Shown: positions 42,586 to 53,210 of the stretch, one piece after another
Numbering within the stretch: the first letter of the stretch is position 1
How the letters are laid out: the number at the start of each line of letters is the position of its first letter
Assembly: GCA_030824075.1 (NCBI GenBank)
Contig: JAVBYJ010000014.1
Coordinates: 56,009-120,008 of the forward strand
Reading direction: 5' to 3'
Length of the DNA stretch: 64,000 nt
Source of the DNA: Geothrix sp.
GTDB taxonomy: Bacteria; Acidobacteriota; Holophagae; Holophagales; Holophagaceae
The notes under the pieces: generated by a model
The model's input: only the letters and a program-made list of their open reading frames with translations
Database searches by the model: none
What the model was told of the DNA's origin: nothing
Position numbers and translations under genes: made by a program

Positions 42586-42614
42586 GGGACGCGACATGGA
42601 CTCTGAGGTGAACC

Positions 42615-43688
42615 ATGCTCGATCAGCTTGAAGCCGTCGAAGCCCGCTTCCAGGAAGTGGAGGCACAGCTCCAGGACCCCGCGGTGGTGTCGGACCCCAA
42701 GCGCCTGCGGGAACTGTCCAAGCTTCGGGCCGAGTTGGAGCCGGTGGTGCTGGCCTTTCAAGCCCACCGCACGCTCCTGAGGCAACTCCGGGAGGCTGAA
42801 CTCATCCTGGGCGACAAGTCCATGGATGCGGATTTCCGCGAGATGGCCGAGATGGAGATCCCGGATTTAAAGAAGGCCATTGCCGAGGGTGATGCGGAGA
42901 TCAAGCGTTTGCTCATCCCCAAGGATCCAGCGGACGCCAAGAACGTGATTCTCGAAGTCCGCGCGGGTACCGGCGGCGAGGAGGCTGCGCTCTTCGCCGC
43001 GGAAATCTTCCGCATGTACATTCGCTTCGCGGAGCGCCGGGGCTTCAAGGTCTCGGTGCTGGACGAGAGCGATGCCGACGCCGGCGGGCTCAAAGAGGCC
43101 ACGGCCGAAATCCAAGGTGAAGGTGCCTACAGCCTCTTTCGCTTCGAGAGCGGCGTCCATCGCGTCCAGCGCGTACCTAAGACCGAAACCCAGGGCCGCA
43201 TTCATACCTCCGCCTGCACCGTGGCCGTCATGCCCGAGGCCGAGGAAGTGGACATCGAGATCCATCAGAAGGACCTGCGGATCGACACGTTCTGCTCCGG
43301 CGGCAAGGGTGGCCAGAGCGTGAACACCACCTATTCCGCCGTGCGCCTCACGCACCTGCCCACCAACACCGTCGTGCAGTGCCAGGACGAGCGCAGTCAG
43401 ATCAAGAACATGGCCAAGGCCATGACCGTGCTGCGCAGCCGCCTGCTCCAGAAGGCTCAGGACGAAGCCGACGCGGTTCATTCGGCCATGCGCAAATCCC
43501 AGGTCGGGAGCGGCGATCGCAGCGAAAAGATCCGCACCTACAACTTCCCCCAGGGCCGCGTCACCGACCACCGGGTGGGAGTCACCCTCCACCAGATCGA
43601 CAGCTTCATGGGCGGTGCCATCGAACCGATCATCGAACCCTTAAGGGCAGCCTTTGAGGCCGAGCGGCTCCAGGCCCTGGAAGCCTGA
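42615..43688 (+). CDS. prfA: Peptide chain release factor 1
   Basis: A 357-residue class I release factor that recognises UAA and UAG. The tripeptide anticodon region is in RVQRVPKTETQGRIHTS (a P-x-T form, marking RF1 rather than RF2), and the catalytic GGQ is in CSGGKGGQSVNTTYSAVRLTH. The N-terminal coiled domain (residues 1-110) and the C-terminal IRTYNFPQGRVTDHRV are typical. GAGGTG precedes ATG 42615. A terminator follows. Confidence 0.97.
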   Translation: MLDQLEAVEARFQEVEAQLQDPAVVSDPKRLRELSKLRAELEPVVLAFQAHRTLLRQLREAELILGDKSMDADFREMAEMEIPDLKKAIAEGDAEIKRLLIPKDPADAKNVILEVRAGTGGEEAALFAAEIFRMYIRFAERRGFKVSVLDESDADAGGLKEATAEIQGEGAYSLFRFESGVHRVQRVPKTETQGRIHTSACTVAVMPEAEEVDIEIHQKDLRIDTFCSGGKGGQSVNTTYSAVRLTHLPTNTVVQCQDERSQIKNMAKAMTVLRSRLLQKAQDEADAVHSAMRKSQVGSGDRSEKIRTYNFPQGRVTDHRVGVTLHQIDSFMGGAIEPIIEPLRAAFEAERLQALEA

Positions 43689-43715
43689 GCGGCCTTTTCC
43701 GCCCAGCACATGCAA

Positions 43716-43742
43716 AAACGGGAAGTGGTGCCTCCCGTTTTT
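43716..43742. terminator. Bidirectional terminator between prfA and the lipoprotein gene
   Basis: AAAACGGGA and TCCCGTTTT form a 9-bp stem around AGTGGTGCC. T runs occur on both strands, serving convergent prfA and the gene at 43779. Confidence 0.85.
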
Positions 43743-43778
43743 CGTTCCCCGCCGATCGAAGGCCGGCGGCCGTTGGAA

Positions 43779-44621
43779 CTACTTCTTGAGGGTGACTTTT
43801 TCGGGCGCCGTGAGGCTGAAGGCCACGGGCTTTGCAGCCAGGATCCGGATCACGGTGTCGGCGGTGCCGGCGGCCGCGGCGGTGCCGGCAGCGGCGCCGA
43901 TGGCTGCGCCACCCAGGGCGTGATCGTTCTTGTTCTTCTTGTCCGCGAGGATGCCGATGAGGGCGCCCAGGGCCGCGCCGCCGCCGATGAACTTGGCGTT
44001 GCGCTCACCCCGGGCCGTGGCCACCACCACATGGGTGTCCGTATCGATGCCGACGCCGGCGATCTCGGTGAGCCGAATGCCCAGGGCGCCCTGGCCGTTG
44101 CTCAGGCGCCCTGCGGGTGCGCTCTGGGTGACAACCCCTCGGGCGGAGGTTCCCGCACTCCAAACCAGCTTGCCGTCCTGGACCACGTCGGAGGCCAGGG
44201 TGCCTTCCCAGGCATCACCCGCCTGATCCTTTTCGGTGGTCAGGTCGCGAGCCAGGGAGATTTCGAGCTTGGTCCCCATGGGGACCTCGACCACCACCGG
44301 TTTGGGAGCCTCCTTGGCGGCCGGGGCCTGGGCCAGGGTGATGGCCTCCTGCTGCTTCACCGCGGCCCGCTTCTTGGCATCCGCGACTTGCCGCTCGAGG
44401 GCCCTTACCTGGGACTTCGTGACGTGCTGGACGGTCTCGGCGTCATCGCCAGTGGCCTTGCCGGATTTGGCCTCAGCCAGCTGCTGCTCAAGCTGGGCCA
44501 CCTTGGCTTCGGCGCTCTTGGCGGCCTCTTCGGCCTGGATGGCAGCTTCACTCTTGTGGTTGCAGGCCACGGCGAAGGTGAGGACCGCCGCAAGGGAGAG
44601 ACGGGGGATCATCGGGTGCAT
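43779..44621 (-). CDS. Lipoprotein with coiled coil and glycine-zipper segment
   Basis: A 280-residue exported protein. The lipobox AVAC (residue about 19) follows a signal sequence (MHPMIPRLSLAAVLTFAVAC). An alanine-rich coiled coil (about 25-100) leads to a beta-rich domain (PMGTKLEISLARDLTTEKD ...). Near the end comes a glycine-zipper-like double stretch (GGGAALGALIGILADKK and ALGGAAIGAAAGTAAAAG). I chose ATG 44621 (GGAGATC upstream) because the longer frame lacks a signal peptide. Likely an envelope component; the function is unknown. It is divergent from hrcA. Confidence 0.8.
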   Translation of the reverse strand: MHPMIPRLSLAAVLTFAVACNHKSEAAIQAEEAAKSAEAKVAQLEQQLAEAKSGKATGDDAETVQHVTKSQVRALERQVADAKKRAAVKQQEAITLAQAPAAKEAPKPVVVEVPMGTKLEISLARDLTTEKDQAGDAWEGTLASDVVQDGKLVWSAGTSARGVVTQSAPAGRLSNGQGALGIRLTEIAGVGIDTDTHVVVATARGERNAKFIGGGAALGALIGILADKKNKNDHALGGAAIGAAAGTAAAAGTADTVIRILAAKPVAFSLTAPEKVTLKK

Positions 44622-44678
44622 GGGATCTCCAGGTGGGTGGGTGCCGTATAGTATGGCATCCCGATCAGGGATCTTCCC

Positions 44679-45728
44679 ATGGCCCGACCCCACCTCAATC
44701 CCCGCGGCGAATCCGTGCTGCGCACCCTTATCGAGACCTATCTCGAGGCTGGGGAACCTGTGGGTTCGCGGCTCCTGGCGAAACGCTACCCGGAGTCGCT
44801 GTCCAGTGCCACGATCCGCAGCGTCCTATCGGATCTCGAAGATGAATCCATGGTGGCCCAGCCGCACACATCGGCGGGGCGGGTTCCCACGGAACGTGCC
44901 TACCGGTACTACGTGGACCGCTGGCTGAAGGCGCTTCCGCCGGGGCCGGAGCTGGAGGGGAGACTTGCCGCGGCCCTGGATGGCATGGACCTCGATCCGG
45001 AAACCTGGGCTCGCCACGCCAGCCGGACCCTGGCGGAGGTGATGGGGGGGGTTTGCCTGGCCCTGCCGCTGCCGCTCACCCAGAGCCGTCTGGTGCGCCT
45101 GGAATTCGTTCCGCTGGGGCCCGGACGTCTCGTGGCCATCTGGGTGGGCAGCCAGGGCGAGGTGGATCACCGGCTGATGGAGAATCCCTGGAACTACCCC
45201 CAGTCCGTGCTGACAGAGCTGGGGAACTATGCCACGGCCCATTTCGCCGGACGGACCCTGGCAGACATGCGGTCCCGGCTGCTGGCGGCTTTGCAAGCGG
45301 GTGCCCAGGAGGGGGAAACCATCCGGGGCCGACTGCGGGATCTGGCGGCCTGTTGGCCGGAGGATCCGGGCATCGCCGATCCCCAGGTGCTGGTGTCCGG
45401 CCTGGGGCGTTTGGGCGGATGTCCCGAATTCGAGGACTTGGCCCGATTCCGCGGCCTTGTGGCGGCTTTTGAGGAGCATGGCCGGTTGGCTCGGTTGTTG
45501 AACGCCTTTGCGGATCGCGCCTCCGAGGATGTCCAGTTGCTGTTGGGATCCGAGAACCCCTTCTTGGGAGGTTGGCCCTTGGCCACGGCGGTTCGAACCG
45601 TCGCCTTGGGGGAGGCGGGCTTTGTCACCTTCGCCCTGGTGGGGCCCCTGCGCATGGATTATGGCCTGGTCATGGGTGGCCTGCGCTGGTGGTCCGGCCA
45701 GGTGCAACGGCGGCGGGATCTGGCCTGA
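44679..45728 (+). CDS. hrcA: Heat-shock repressor HrcA
   Basis: A 349-residue HrcA. It has the N-terminal winged helix (LNPRGESVLRTLIETYLEAG, PVGSRLLAKRY, SSATIRSVLSDLEDESMVAQPHTSAGRVPTERAYR, with the highly conserved HTSAGRVPT) and then the GAF-like sensor domain. It normally represses grpE/dnaK and groEL operons through CIRCE elements. I see no canonical CIRCE (TTAGCACTC-N9-GAGTGCTAA) in this cluster, so regulation here may rely on another site. It is the first gene of hrcA-grpE-dnaK-dnaJ. Confidence 0.95.
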   Translation: MARPHLNPRGESVLRTLIETYLEAGEPVGSRLLAKRYPESLSSATIRSVLSDLEDESMVAQPHTSAGRVPTERAYRYYVDRWLKALPPGPELEGRLAAALDGMDLDPETWARHASRTLAEVMGGVCLALPLPLTQSRLVRLEFVPLGPGRLVAIWVGSQGEVDHRLMENPWNYPQSVLTELGNYATAHFAGRTLADMRSRLLAALQAGAQEGETIRGRLRDLAACWPEDPGIADPQVLVSGLGRLGGCPEFEDLARFRGLVAAFEEHGRLARLLNAFADRASEDVQLLLGSENPFLGGWPLATAVRTVALGEAGFVTFALVGPLRMDYGLVMGGLRWWSGQVQRRRDLA

Positions 45729-45847
45729 ATCCCCCATGAGCGGCCTAGGGTCCGGTTCGAAACAACCCGCACGCCCCGATGATTTCGTTACGATTTTTTA
45801 GGACGTCCGCGGCATCGAGACGACAAGATTATTTTGTAGCAACGGCT

Positions 45848-45853
45848 TATACT
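45848..45853 (+). promoter_or_regulatory. Putative -10 of a leaderless grpE transcript
   Basis: TATACT lies at -12 to -7 from the grpE ATG with no Shine-Dalgarno between. Transcription would then begin at the start codon itself. The -35 region is weak. Confidence 0.4.
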
Positions 45854-45859
45854 GCTGCG

Positions 45860-46567
45860 ATGCCTACTGACACCCCCCGGGAACCGAATGCCAAGCCCAC
45901 CCCTCCGATCGGAGAGGTCGAGGACATGGTGGACCTCAATCTGGACGAGACGCCGGAGGGCGATCTCCAGTCCGTGGCGGACGAAGTGGCCTCTGAATAC
46001 CACACCCAGGTCGTGCCCGAGATGGACCTGCCGGAATTCCCCCAACCCGAGGCGCAATCAGAGATGCGGGTCGATCTGGAATCAGCCCTGACCGAGGCGG
46101 AGCGCCAGATGGAGGATCTGCTCCGCCGGGAGGCCGAGCTGATGGATCAGCAGCGGCGGCTCGCGGCTGACTTCAACAACTTCCGCAACCGTGCCCAGCG
46201 GGACATCTCCCTGTCGGTGGAACAGGCCGAGCGCAAGATCCTGCTCGAGTTTCTGCCGGTCCTCGACAATTTCGACCGCGGCCTGAGTGCCACCTATCAG
46301 GACGTCGAGTCCTTTCGGGCAGGGGTTGAGCTGATCCAGCGACAATTCCTGGAGGCCCTGCGCCGGCTCCAGGTCGATGCCTTGCCCCTGCAGGTGGGCG
46401 ATCCCTTTGATGCCCTCCACGCGGAGGCGCTCACGACCTTCAGTGATCCGAACCTTCCGGATGGTGCGGTGGCCGCCATCTACGAGCGCGGATTCAACCT
46501 CAGGGGACAGCTCCTGCGGGCCGCCCGGGTGGTGGTGAATCGGCTCCAGACTTCGGGAAAGTCCTAG
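45860..46567 (+). CDS. grpE: Nucleotide exchange factor GrpE
   Basis: A 235-residue DnaK nucleotide-exchange factor. An acidic, disordered N-terminus of about 75 residues precedes a long coiled coil (ALTEAERQMEDLLRREAELM, DFNNFRNRAQRDI). The beta domain follows, with FLPVLDNFDRGLSA, GVELIQRQFLEALRRL and GDPFDALHAEAL. It is longer than E. coli GrpE because of the N-terminus. The frame is open further upstream, but the family and codon pattern favour ATG 45860. No ribosome site is visible. Confidence 0.94.
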   Translation: MPTDTPREPNAKPTPPIGEVEDMVDLNLDETPEGDLQSVADEVASEYHTQVVPEMDLPEFPQPEAQSEMRVDLESALTEAERQMEDLLRREAELMDQQRRLAADFNNFRNRAQRDISLSVEQAERKILLEFLPVLDNFDRGLSATYQDVESFRAGVELIQRQFLEALRRLQVDALPLQVGDPFDALHAEALTTFSDPNLPDGAVAAIYERGFNLRGQLLRAARVVVNRLQTSGKS

Positions 46568-46644
46568 TCGTATCCAATTCTTACGCTGGCTGCGATGTCG
46601 AGAATTCGGTACCATGAAGCCGCGATCCCACCGGAGTTCAATCC

Positions 46645-48510
<1,866 letters not shown>

Positions 48511-48654
48511 GATTCGGCCTTCAGCCAGCCGTGGGGGGCTTTGGCCCTCCATGGCGTTGTGAACATGGCCTCAGATCGGGTTGGGAACGGGAATTCCGAT
48601 GGGACCTCGCGCCGCAAAGGGGGGTTTTGAGGGAGAATGGAAGCCTGACCGGGG

Positions 48655-48783
48655 TTGTCTCAGGACGTGGCCCGGTTGGCGGCGGAATTCGCCAAGGCTT
48701 TCACCAAGAACCCTGAGTCAGCCAGCACGTTCAAGCGACGACGGCCCCGGATGACGGAAGACCAAGGACTGATAAACCAATGA
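48655..48783 (+). CDS. Possible small protein upstream of dnaJ (up to 42 aa)
   Basis: An open frame from TTG 48655 (or GTG 48667) reads ...DVARLAAEFAKAFTKNPESA, then KRRRPRMTED, and ends at TGA 48781-48783, overlapping the dnaJ ATG by three bases (ATGA). Codon use is coding-like and the sequence could form a basic helix. No strong ribosome site exists. It could couple translation into dnaJ, or be the remnant of a longer gene. Confidence 0.3.
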   Translation: MSQDVARLAAEFAKAFTKNPESASTFKRRRPRMTEDQGLINQ

Positions 48784-49940
48784 AACGTGACTACTACGAA
48801 GTACTCGGCATCTCGAAGGGGGCCGGGGCCGATGATATGAAGAAGGCCTACCGCAAGCTGGCCATGGAACTGCATCCTGACCGCAATCCGGGCAACAAGG
48901 AGGCCGAGGAGAAGTTCAAGGAGGCCGCCGAGGCCTACAGCGTGCTGTCCGACCCCGAAAAGCGGAAGGTCTACGACCAGTTCGGCCATGCCGGGCTTGG
49001 GGGTGCGGGCGGCGGTGGCCAGCAGTTCCAGTTCGACCCCAGCCAGTTTGCCGATTTCGAGGACATCCTCGGCAGCTTCTTCGGTGGCGGCATGTTCGGG
49101 GACCTCTTCGGGGGCGGGCGCCGCAGAGCCAACGGGGAAGAACGGGGTTCGGATCTTCAATACAACCTGAAACTCAGCTTCCACGACGCGATCTTCGGCA
49201 AGGAGGCGGTGGAACTTTCCATCCCCCGCCTCGAAGCCTGCGACACCTGCCACGGATCAGGCTGCGAGGCCGGCTCCCGGCCCGAAACCTGCCCCCAGTG
49301 TCGGGGTGCAGGGCAGGTGGCCATGCGCCAAGGCTTCTTCCAGATGCTCACGCCCTGTCCGCGCTGCGAGGGCCGGGGCCGCATCATCCCCAAGCCCTGC
49401 CGCACCTGCCATGGCGAGGGGCGCATTCACCGGAAGTCCAAGGTGAGCTTCAAGGTTCCGGCGGGAGTGGACCGTGGCACGCGGCTCAGGCTCCAGGGCC
49501 AGGGCGAGTCGGGTCGATCCGGGGGCCGCACCGGGGATCTGTATGTGGTTTTCGATGTGGAACCGGATCCTCGCTACGAGCGGGACGGCAGCGATCTCCA
49601 TCGGCGGCTGGAGATCAGCTGGCCCCTGCTGGTAACCGGAGGCGCCCTGGAGGTGGAAACGCCCTACGGCACGGACAAGGTCAAGATCGCCGCAGGAACA
49701 CCGGCGGACCATGTGGTGAAGCTGGTGAATGCCGGTGTTCCCCGCCTTCAGGGCAGTGGGCGCGGCGATCTCTACCTGCACTTGCGCGTGGGGGTGCCAA
49801 AGTCCCTGACAGCCGAACAGCGCCAGCTCATGGAGCAACTCCGTCGAAGCCTCGACGGGGAGGCCGCCGAAGGCGAGGAGGAGGGCTTTCTCGCCAAAGT
49901 GTTCGGCTCCGAAAAGGGTGGAAAGAAAAAGCGGAAGTAG
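48780..49940 (+). CDS. dnaJ: Co-chaperone DnaJ (Hsp40, type I)
   Basis: A 386-residue full-length DnaJ. The J domain (residues 1-70) has HPD in MELHPDRNPG. A Gly/Phe-rich segment follows, then four zinc repeats (CDTCHGSG, CPQCRGAG, CPRCEGRG, CRTCHGEG) and the two C-terminal client-binding domains (FKVPAGVDRGTRLRLQGQGE). It stimulates DnaK ATPase and delivers substrates. It lies 270 bp after dnaK, an unusually wide gap within such clusters. The C-terminus is lysine-rich (GGKKKRK). Confidence 0.96.
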   Translation: MKRDYYEVLGISKGAGADDMKKAYRKLAMELHPDRNPGNKEAEEKFKEAAEAYSVLSDPEKRKVYDQFGHAGLGGAGGGGQQFQFDPSQFADFEDILGSFFGGGMFGDLFGGGRRRANGEERGSDLQYNLKLSFHDAIFGKEAVELSIPRLEACDTCHGSGCEAGSRPETCPQCRGAGQVAMRQGFFQMLTPCPRCEGRGRIIPKPCRTCHGEGRIHRKSKVSFKVPAGVDRGTRLRLQGQGESGRSGGRTGDLYVVFDVEPDPRYERDGSDLHRRLEISWPLLVTGGALEVETPYGTDKVKIAAGTPADHVVKLVNAGVPRLQGSGRGDLYLHLRVGVPKSLTAEQRQLMEQLRRSLDGEAAEGEEEGFLAKVFGSEKGGKKKRK

Positions 49941-49969
49941 CGGTATCAGGCTGGGGGCGCCACCCTGCC

Positions 49970-51127
49970 TCAACCCGCCACCACCACCCGTCCTTTGCCA
50001 TCGCCCTTGGCGCGGAACAGGGCGCGGTCGGCCTGCTCGATGAGGTGACCGGCGCCGTCGGCGTGCTCGGGATAGGCGGCGACCCCGGCGCTGAGGGATA
50101 CGGCGAGGCGGCTGTGGCCAAGATCCAGGGGCTGCTCCCGGATCACCTGGATCAGGCGTTCGCCCAGCTTCCGGGCGCCCTGCGATGTGGTGCCAGGCAT
50201 GAGGATGCAGAACTCGTCGCCGCCGTACCGGTACAGGCGGTCATGGGCGCGGCAGAGGCGCTGGGCGGTGCGGGCCACGGCCTCGAGAAGGATGCTGCCT
50301 GCGGTATGGCCATGACTGCTGTTGACCCGCTTGAGGTCGTCCACATCAAGGAAGAGCAGGGCCAGGGGCTCGTTCTTGGTGGCGGCGGAGCGTACGGCCT
50401 GAGGGAGCTCAGCCTCCAGGCAGCGACGGTTCTGGGCCACGGTGAGGTCGTCCCTGAAAGAGAGGGCGCGGCTTTCTTCCAGGCGCCAGGCGTTGAGCAG
50501 AAGGGGCTCCACGTCGTCAAAGCCCCTGAGGAAGACCTCCGAGGGCTCCTTGGGATCCAGCACCCGCAGGATGCCCAGCTGCTCGGAAGGTGCCAGGAGG
50601 AAGGCCTCGCCCTGGCGGACCAGTTCGGCGGCTTCCTGGCGCGGCAGGGGCGCTTCAGGGAAGGTCCCGTCGCCCGCCCGCTGGTAGAACAGATCCTCCC
50701 GTCGCAACCAGATGGCACCTCCGCGGGCCCCGGAAAGGCGAATGGCCCGACCCAGCACCAGGCGCAGCAATTCGTCGAGGGAAGCCAGGTGCATCAACTG
50801 GCGGAGCCAGCCCTCGCTGCCCAGATCCCGCTGTCGCAGGTGCAGCAGGGCCTCCCGGGCGGCCTCCAACGGTCGATCCTGCAGCAGCACCCAGCCCGGC
50901 CGAAGGCTTAGGACAGCACTGACCTCCTCTGGATCGGCCTTCTCCACCCACCACAGGATCTCCATGCCGTCCGCAGGGATCAGCCGGACATCCGGATGCT
51001 CGGCCACCAGCACGATCGAACCCTGGCCGGTCCCCTGGACCACCTCATGTCCCCATCCCACCAGCGCCAGACGAAGCGCCTCCCCCGCCGCGGAGGGATG
51101 GGCTTCCAGCCAGTGGATGCGGGACAT
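49970..51127 (-). CDS. Diguanylate cyclase (GGDEF)
   Basis: A 385-residue protein. A degenerate receiver-like or sensor region (residues 1-95) and a GAF-like segment (about 100-205) precede a GGDEF domain (about 215-383). The active site YGGDEF is intact, and the inhibitory I-site RxxD is present five residues before it (RAHD-RLYRY-GGDEF). It therefore should make cyclic di-GMP from GTP and be product-inhibited. I chose ATG 51127 (GGGAGG upstream). Its position next to type IV pilus genes fits a role in surface motility control. Confidence 0.92.
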   Translation of the reverse strand: MSRIHWLEAHPSAAGEALRLALVGWGHEVVQGTGQGSIVLVAEHPDVRLIPADGMEILWWVEKADPEEVSAVLSLRPGWVLLQDRPLEAAREALLHLRQRDLGSEGWLRQLMHLASLDELLRLVLGRAIRLSGARGGAIWLRREDLFYQRAGDGTFPEAPLPRQEAAELVRQGEAFLLAPSEQLGILRVLDPKEPSEVFLRGFDDVEPLLLNAWRLEESRALSFRDDLTVAQNRRCLEAELPQAVRSAATKNEPLALLFLDVDDLKRVNSSHGHTAGSILLEAVARTAQRLCRAHDRLYRYGGDEFCILMPGTTSQGARKLGERLIQVIREQPLDLGHSRLAVSLSAGVAAYPEHADGAGHLIEQADRALFRAKGDGKGRVVVAG

Positions 51128-51172
51128 GGGCCTCCCAGTTAAACCGTTCATCGGCAGGGCAGTCGGCACGGC

Positions 51173-53131
51173 TTAGCCCAGCGCGGCTTCCAGCCTCATA
51201 GCCAGCTGGCGAAGATGGGAGGCCAGTTGTTCCAGGAACGGAAGCGATCCTTCCCGCTGACCGCGCTCCGCCCGTACCCAGCGTTTCAGCAGGGCCAGGG
51301 ACTGGGGATCCCGGACACCCAGCCGCTTGGCGGTCTGGATGAGCTTGTGCGAGATCCGGGTGCGCTCCGGGCCCGCCGTTCCGGAGCGCAGTTCGTCGAT
51401 GAGCTTCAGGGCCTCCTGGGCCACCTCTAGATCCTGGCGGATCAACGGTACGCGGGCGTTGATCCGCAGGAGGAAGAGTTCCAGGAACCGCAGCAGCTCT
51501 CCCAGCAGGTCCATGCCATCCCGCAGCGCCTGGGGCACATCCTGGGGGGATTCCAGCAGGCGGCCCAGTTCCTCGATGAGGCGCTCGGCCTCCTCCCGAT
51601 CCGGGCGGCGCATGAGCGGGAATTCAGGACTGCGGCGGAAGGTCAGCAGGTGGCGGTAGGTATGGGAAAGGCCCAGCGCCAACCGGGGCCAGTCCTGCAG
51701 CTCCAAATGGAGCTGCAACTGGCCGTGGAGGGGCGGAACCTGCTCCCAGAGGCGCTGGATGCGCAGGCGGAGGTGTTCGCCCTCCTCCATCATGCTGGGC
51801 GATTCAGGAAAGAGCCGGTGCTGCACATCAGGGGAGAAGATGCCCACCAGCTCGCCCATGAGCTGCCGCTGATGGTTGATGAGCAGGCCGCGCAGGTTGT
51901 CGAGGGTCTGGGCCAACTGATCGGTGTCCTGGCCCGCGAGGGCCTGTTGAAGCAGACTCCGCAGCGTCCCCTGGTCCTGGCGGAGGCCCAGGACCGCCTG
52001 CCGCAGGAAGGCCCGCAACCGGGAAGACTCTGAGCGGGCCGGATCCAGCAGATCGCATCGGGACGGGTCGTAGGCCCTTTCCGATAGGCGGCCCAGTTCC
52101 GATTCGACCACCAGGAAGGAGGGAACAGCCGCGTAGCGATCACGCGGTCCGGCGCTGGCGGCGGGTTCGAGAGACTCGAGCAGGCTCAGAAGGGAGACGT
52201 GGCTGGCCAGGGCGCGGGCGACGACGGAGAACGCGGCACGATCATCCAGGCGGATCTGCTGGAGCAGCCTGCGCAGCTCCGGGGGCATGTTCTCCCGGAA
52301 CAGCTCAGCGTCCATGCGCGGCAACGACCAGCCCAGGTGATCCCAAAGCCAGCGCAGACTACCCCGCACCTGCTCAATCGCGGGCCAGTGAATGCCACGG
52401 TCCAGCGGCCGCACCAGGCTCAGGCGCAGGTTCGAGATCACGTGTTCCAGGAGGAGAAGGGGTTCCACCCGGCCATGGATCTCCGTGGGAATGCAGGCTT
52501 CCAGCTGTTCGGCGAGGCGGGACAGGGATTCCTCCAGGCGCCCCTGGCCCTGGATGGCGCGGTTCACCGCCTTCATCCCGGCATTCAGACGGGTCACCGA
52601 GGCTGCACCGGGCTCACTGTCCTGGAGTGCGGACAGGATCTCGCGGAAGGCCTCCCGGTGATCCGCGAGGAAGGCCGACCAGAGGATTCTCAGGTTGCCG
52701 TTGTCCTCCGTGGGGGCCAGGGCCATGGCGCGCAGCGAAGCGAGCAGATCCAACAGCCGCATCACCCATTCAGGCTGATGCTGCTCTGCCAGCAGCTCCC
52801 GGTGGGCCGCTTCGGACAGATCCCCCAGTCGCGACAGGCTGTGGAGCATGACGAACCCCATGGAGGTCCGGGCTTCGCCCAGTCGGCGGGGCGAAAAATG
52901 GTGCAGAAAAGCAAGGAAGGTGCCCAGGTTGCGTCGAAGGCTGGCCTGGGCGGGGGATTCTTCACCGCCCAGGGCCCGTTCCGGGACCGACTCCAGCAGG
53001 GGCTCCAGATCCTTGGCCCCCTCGCGGAGGATGTCTTCCAGCAGGGCGAGGTCGGTTCTGGACAGACCCTTCTCCCGGACCAACTGCCGGGCCAGCAGGA
53101 GGCGCTGGGGCGGGGTGCCTGGGGACGACAT
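51173..53131 (-). CDS. Large helical hypothetical protein (652 aa)
   Basis: A 652-residue protein, almost entirely alpha-helical and rich in Leu, Arg, Glu and Gln, with no signal peptide, membrane segment or catalytic motif. Helical repeats of 35-45 residues give a scaffold-like impression. I recognise no family. ATG 53131 has no Shine-Dalgarno, but TATGCT stands at -12 to -7, matching a leaderless start; an in-frame TTG lies five codons upstream. It is divergent from pilB and runs toward the diguanylate cyclase 45 bp away, so the two may form one unit connected with pilus or c-di-GMP function. Confidence 0.65.
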   Translation of the reverse strand: MSSPGTPPQRLLLARQLVREKGLSRTDLALLEDILREGAKDLEPLLESVPERALGGEESPAQASLRRNLGTFLAFLHHFSPRRLGEARTSMGFVMLHSLSRLGDLSEAAHRELLAEQHQPEWVMRLLDLLASLRAMALAPTEDNGNLRILWSAFLADHREAFREILSALQDSEPGAASVTRLNAGMKAVNRAIQGQGRLEESLSRLAEQLEACIPTEIHGRVEPLLLLEHVISNLRLSLVRPLDRGIHWPAIEQVRGSLRWLWDHLGWSLPRMDAELFRENMPPELRRLLQQIRLDDRAAFSVVARALASHVSLLSLLESLEPAASAGPRDRYAAVPSFLVVESELGRLSERAYDPSRCDLLDPARSESSRLRAFLRQAVLGLRQDQGTLRSLLQQALAGQDTDQLAQTLDNLRGLLINHQRQLMGELVGIFSPDVQHRLFPESPSMMEEGEHLRLRIQRLWEQVPPLHGQLQLHLELQDWPRLALGLSHTYRHLLTFRRSPEFPLMRRPDREEAERLIEELGRLLESPQDVPQALRDGMDLLGELLRFLELFLLRINARVPLIRQDLEVAQEALKLIDELRSGTAGPERTRISHKLIQTAKRLGVRDPQSLALLKRWVRAERGQREGSLPFLEQLASHLRQLAMRLEAALG

Positions 53132-53210
53132 GGCAAAAGCATACAATGAGTTGCGGATCTAGCAGGCGCTGGTAGTGATAACATCGGCACACCCCATCCG
53201 GAGGCAGACA

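Noticed and set aside
45729..45859. CIRCE operator between hrcA and grpE
   Set aside because: Neither the TTAGCACTC arm nor its complement is present in the gap or upstream of hrcA.
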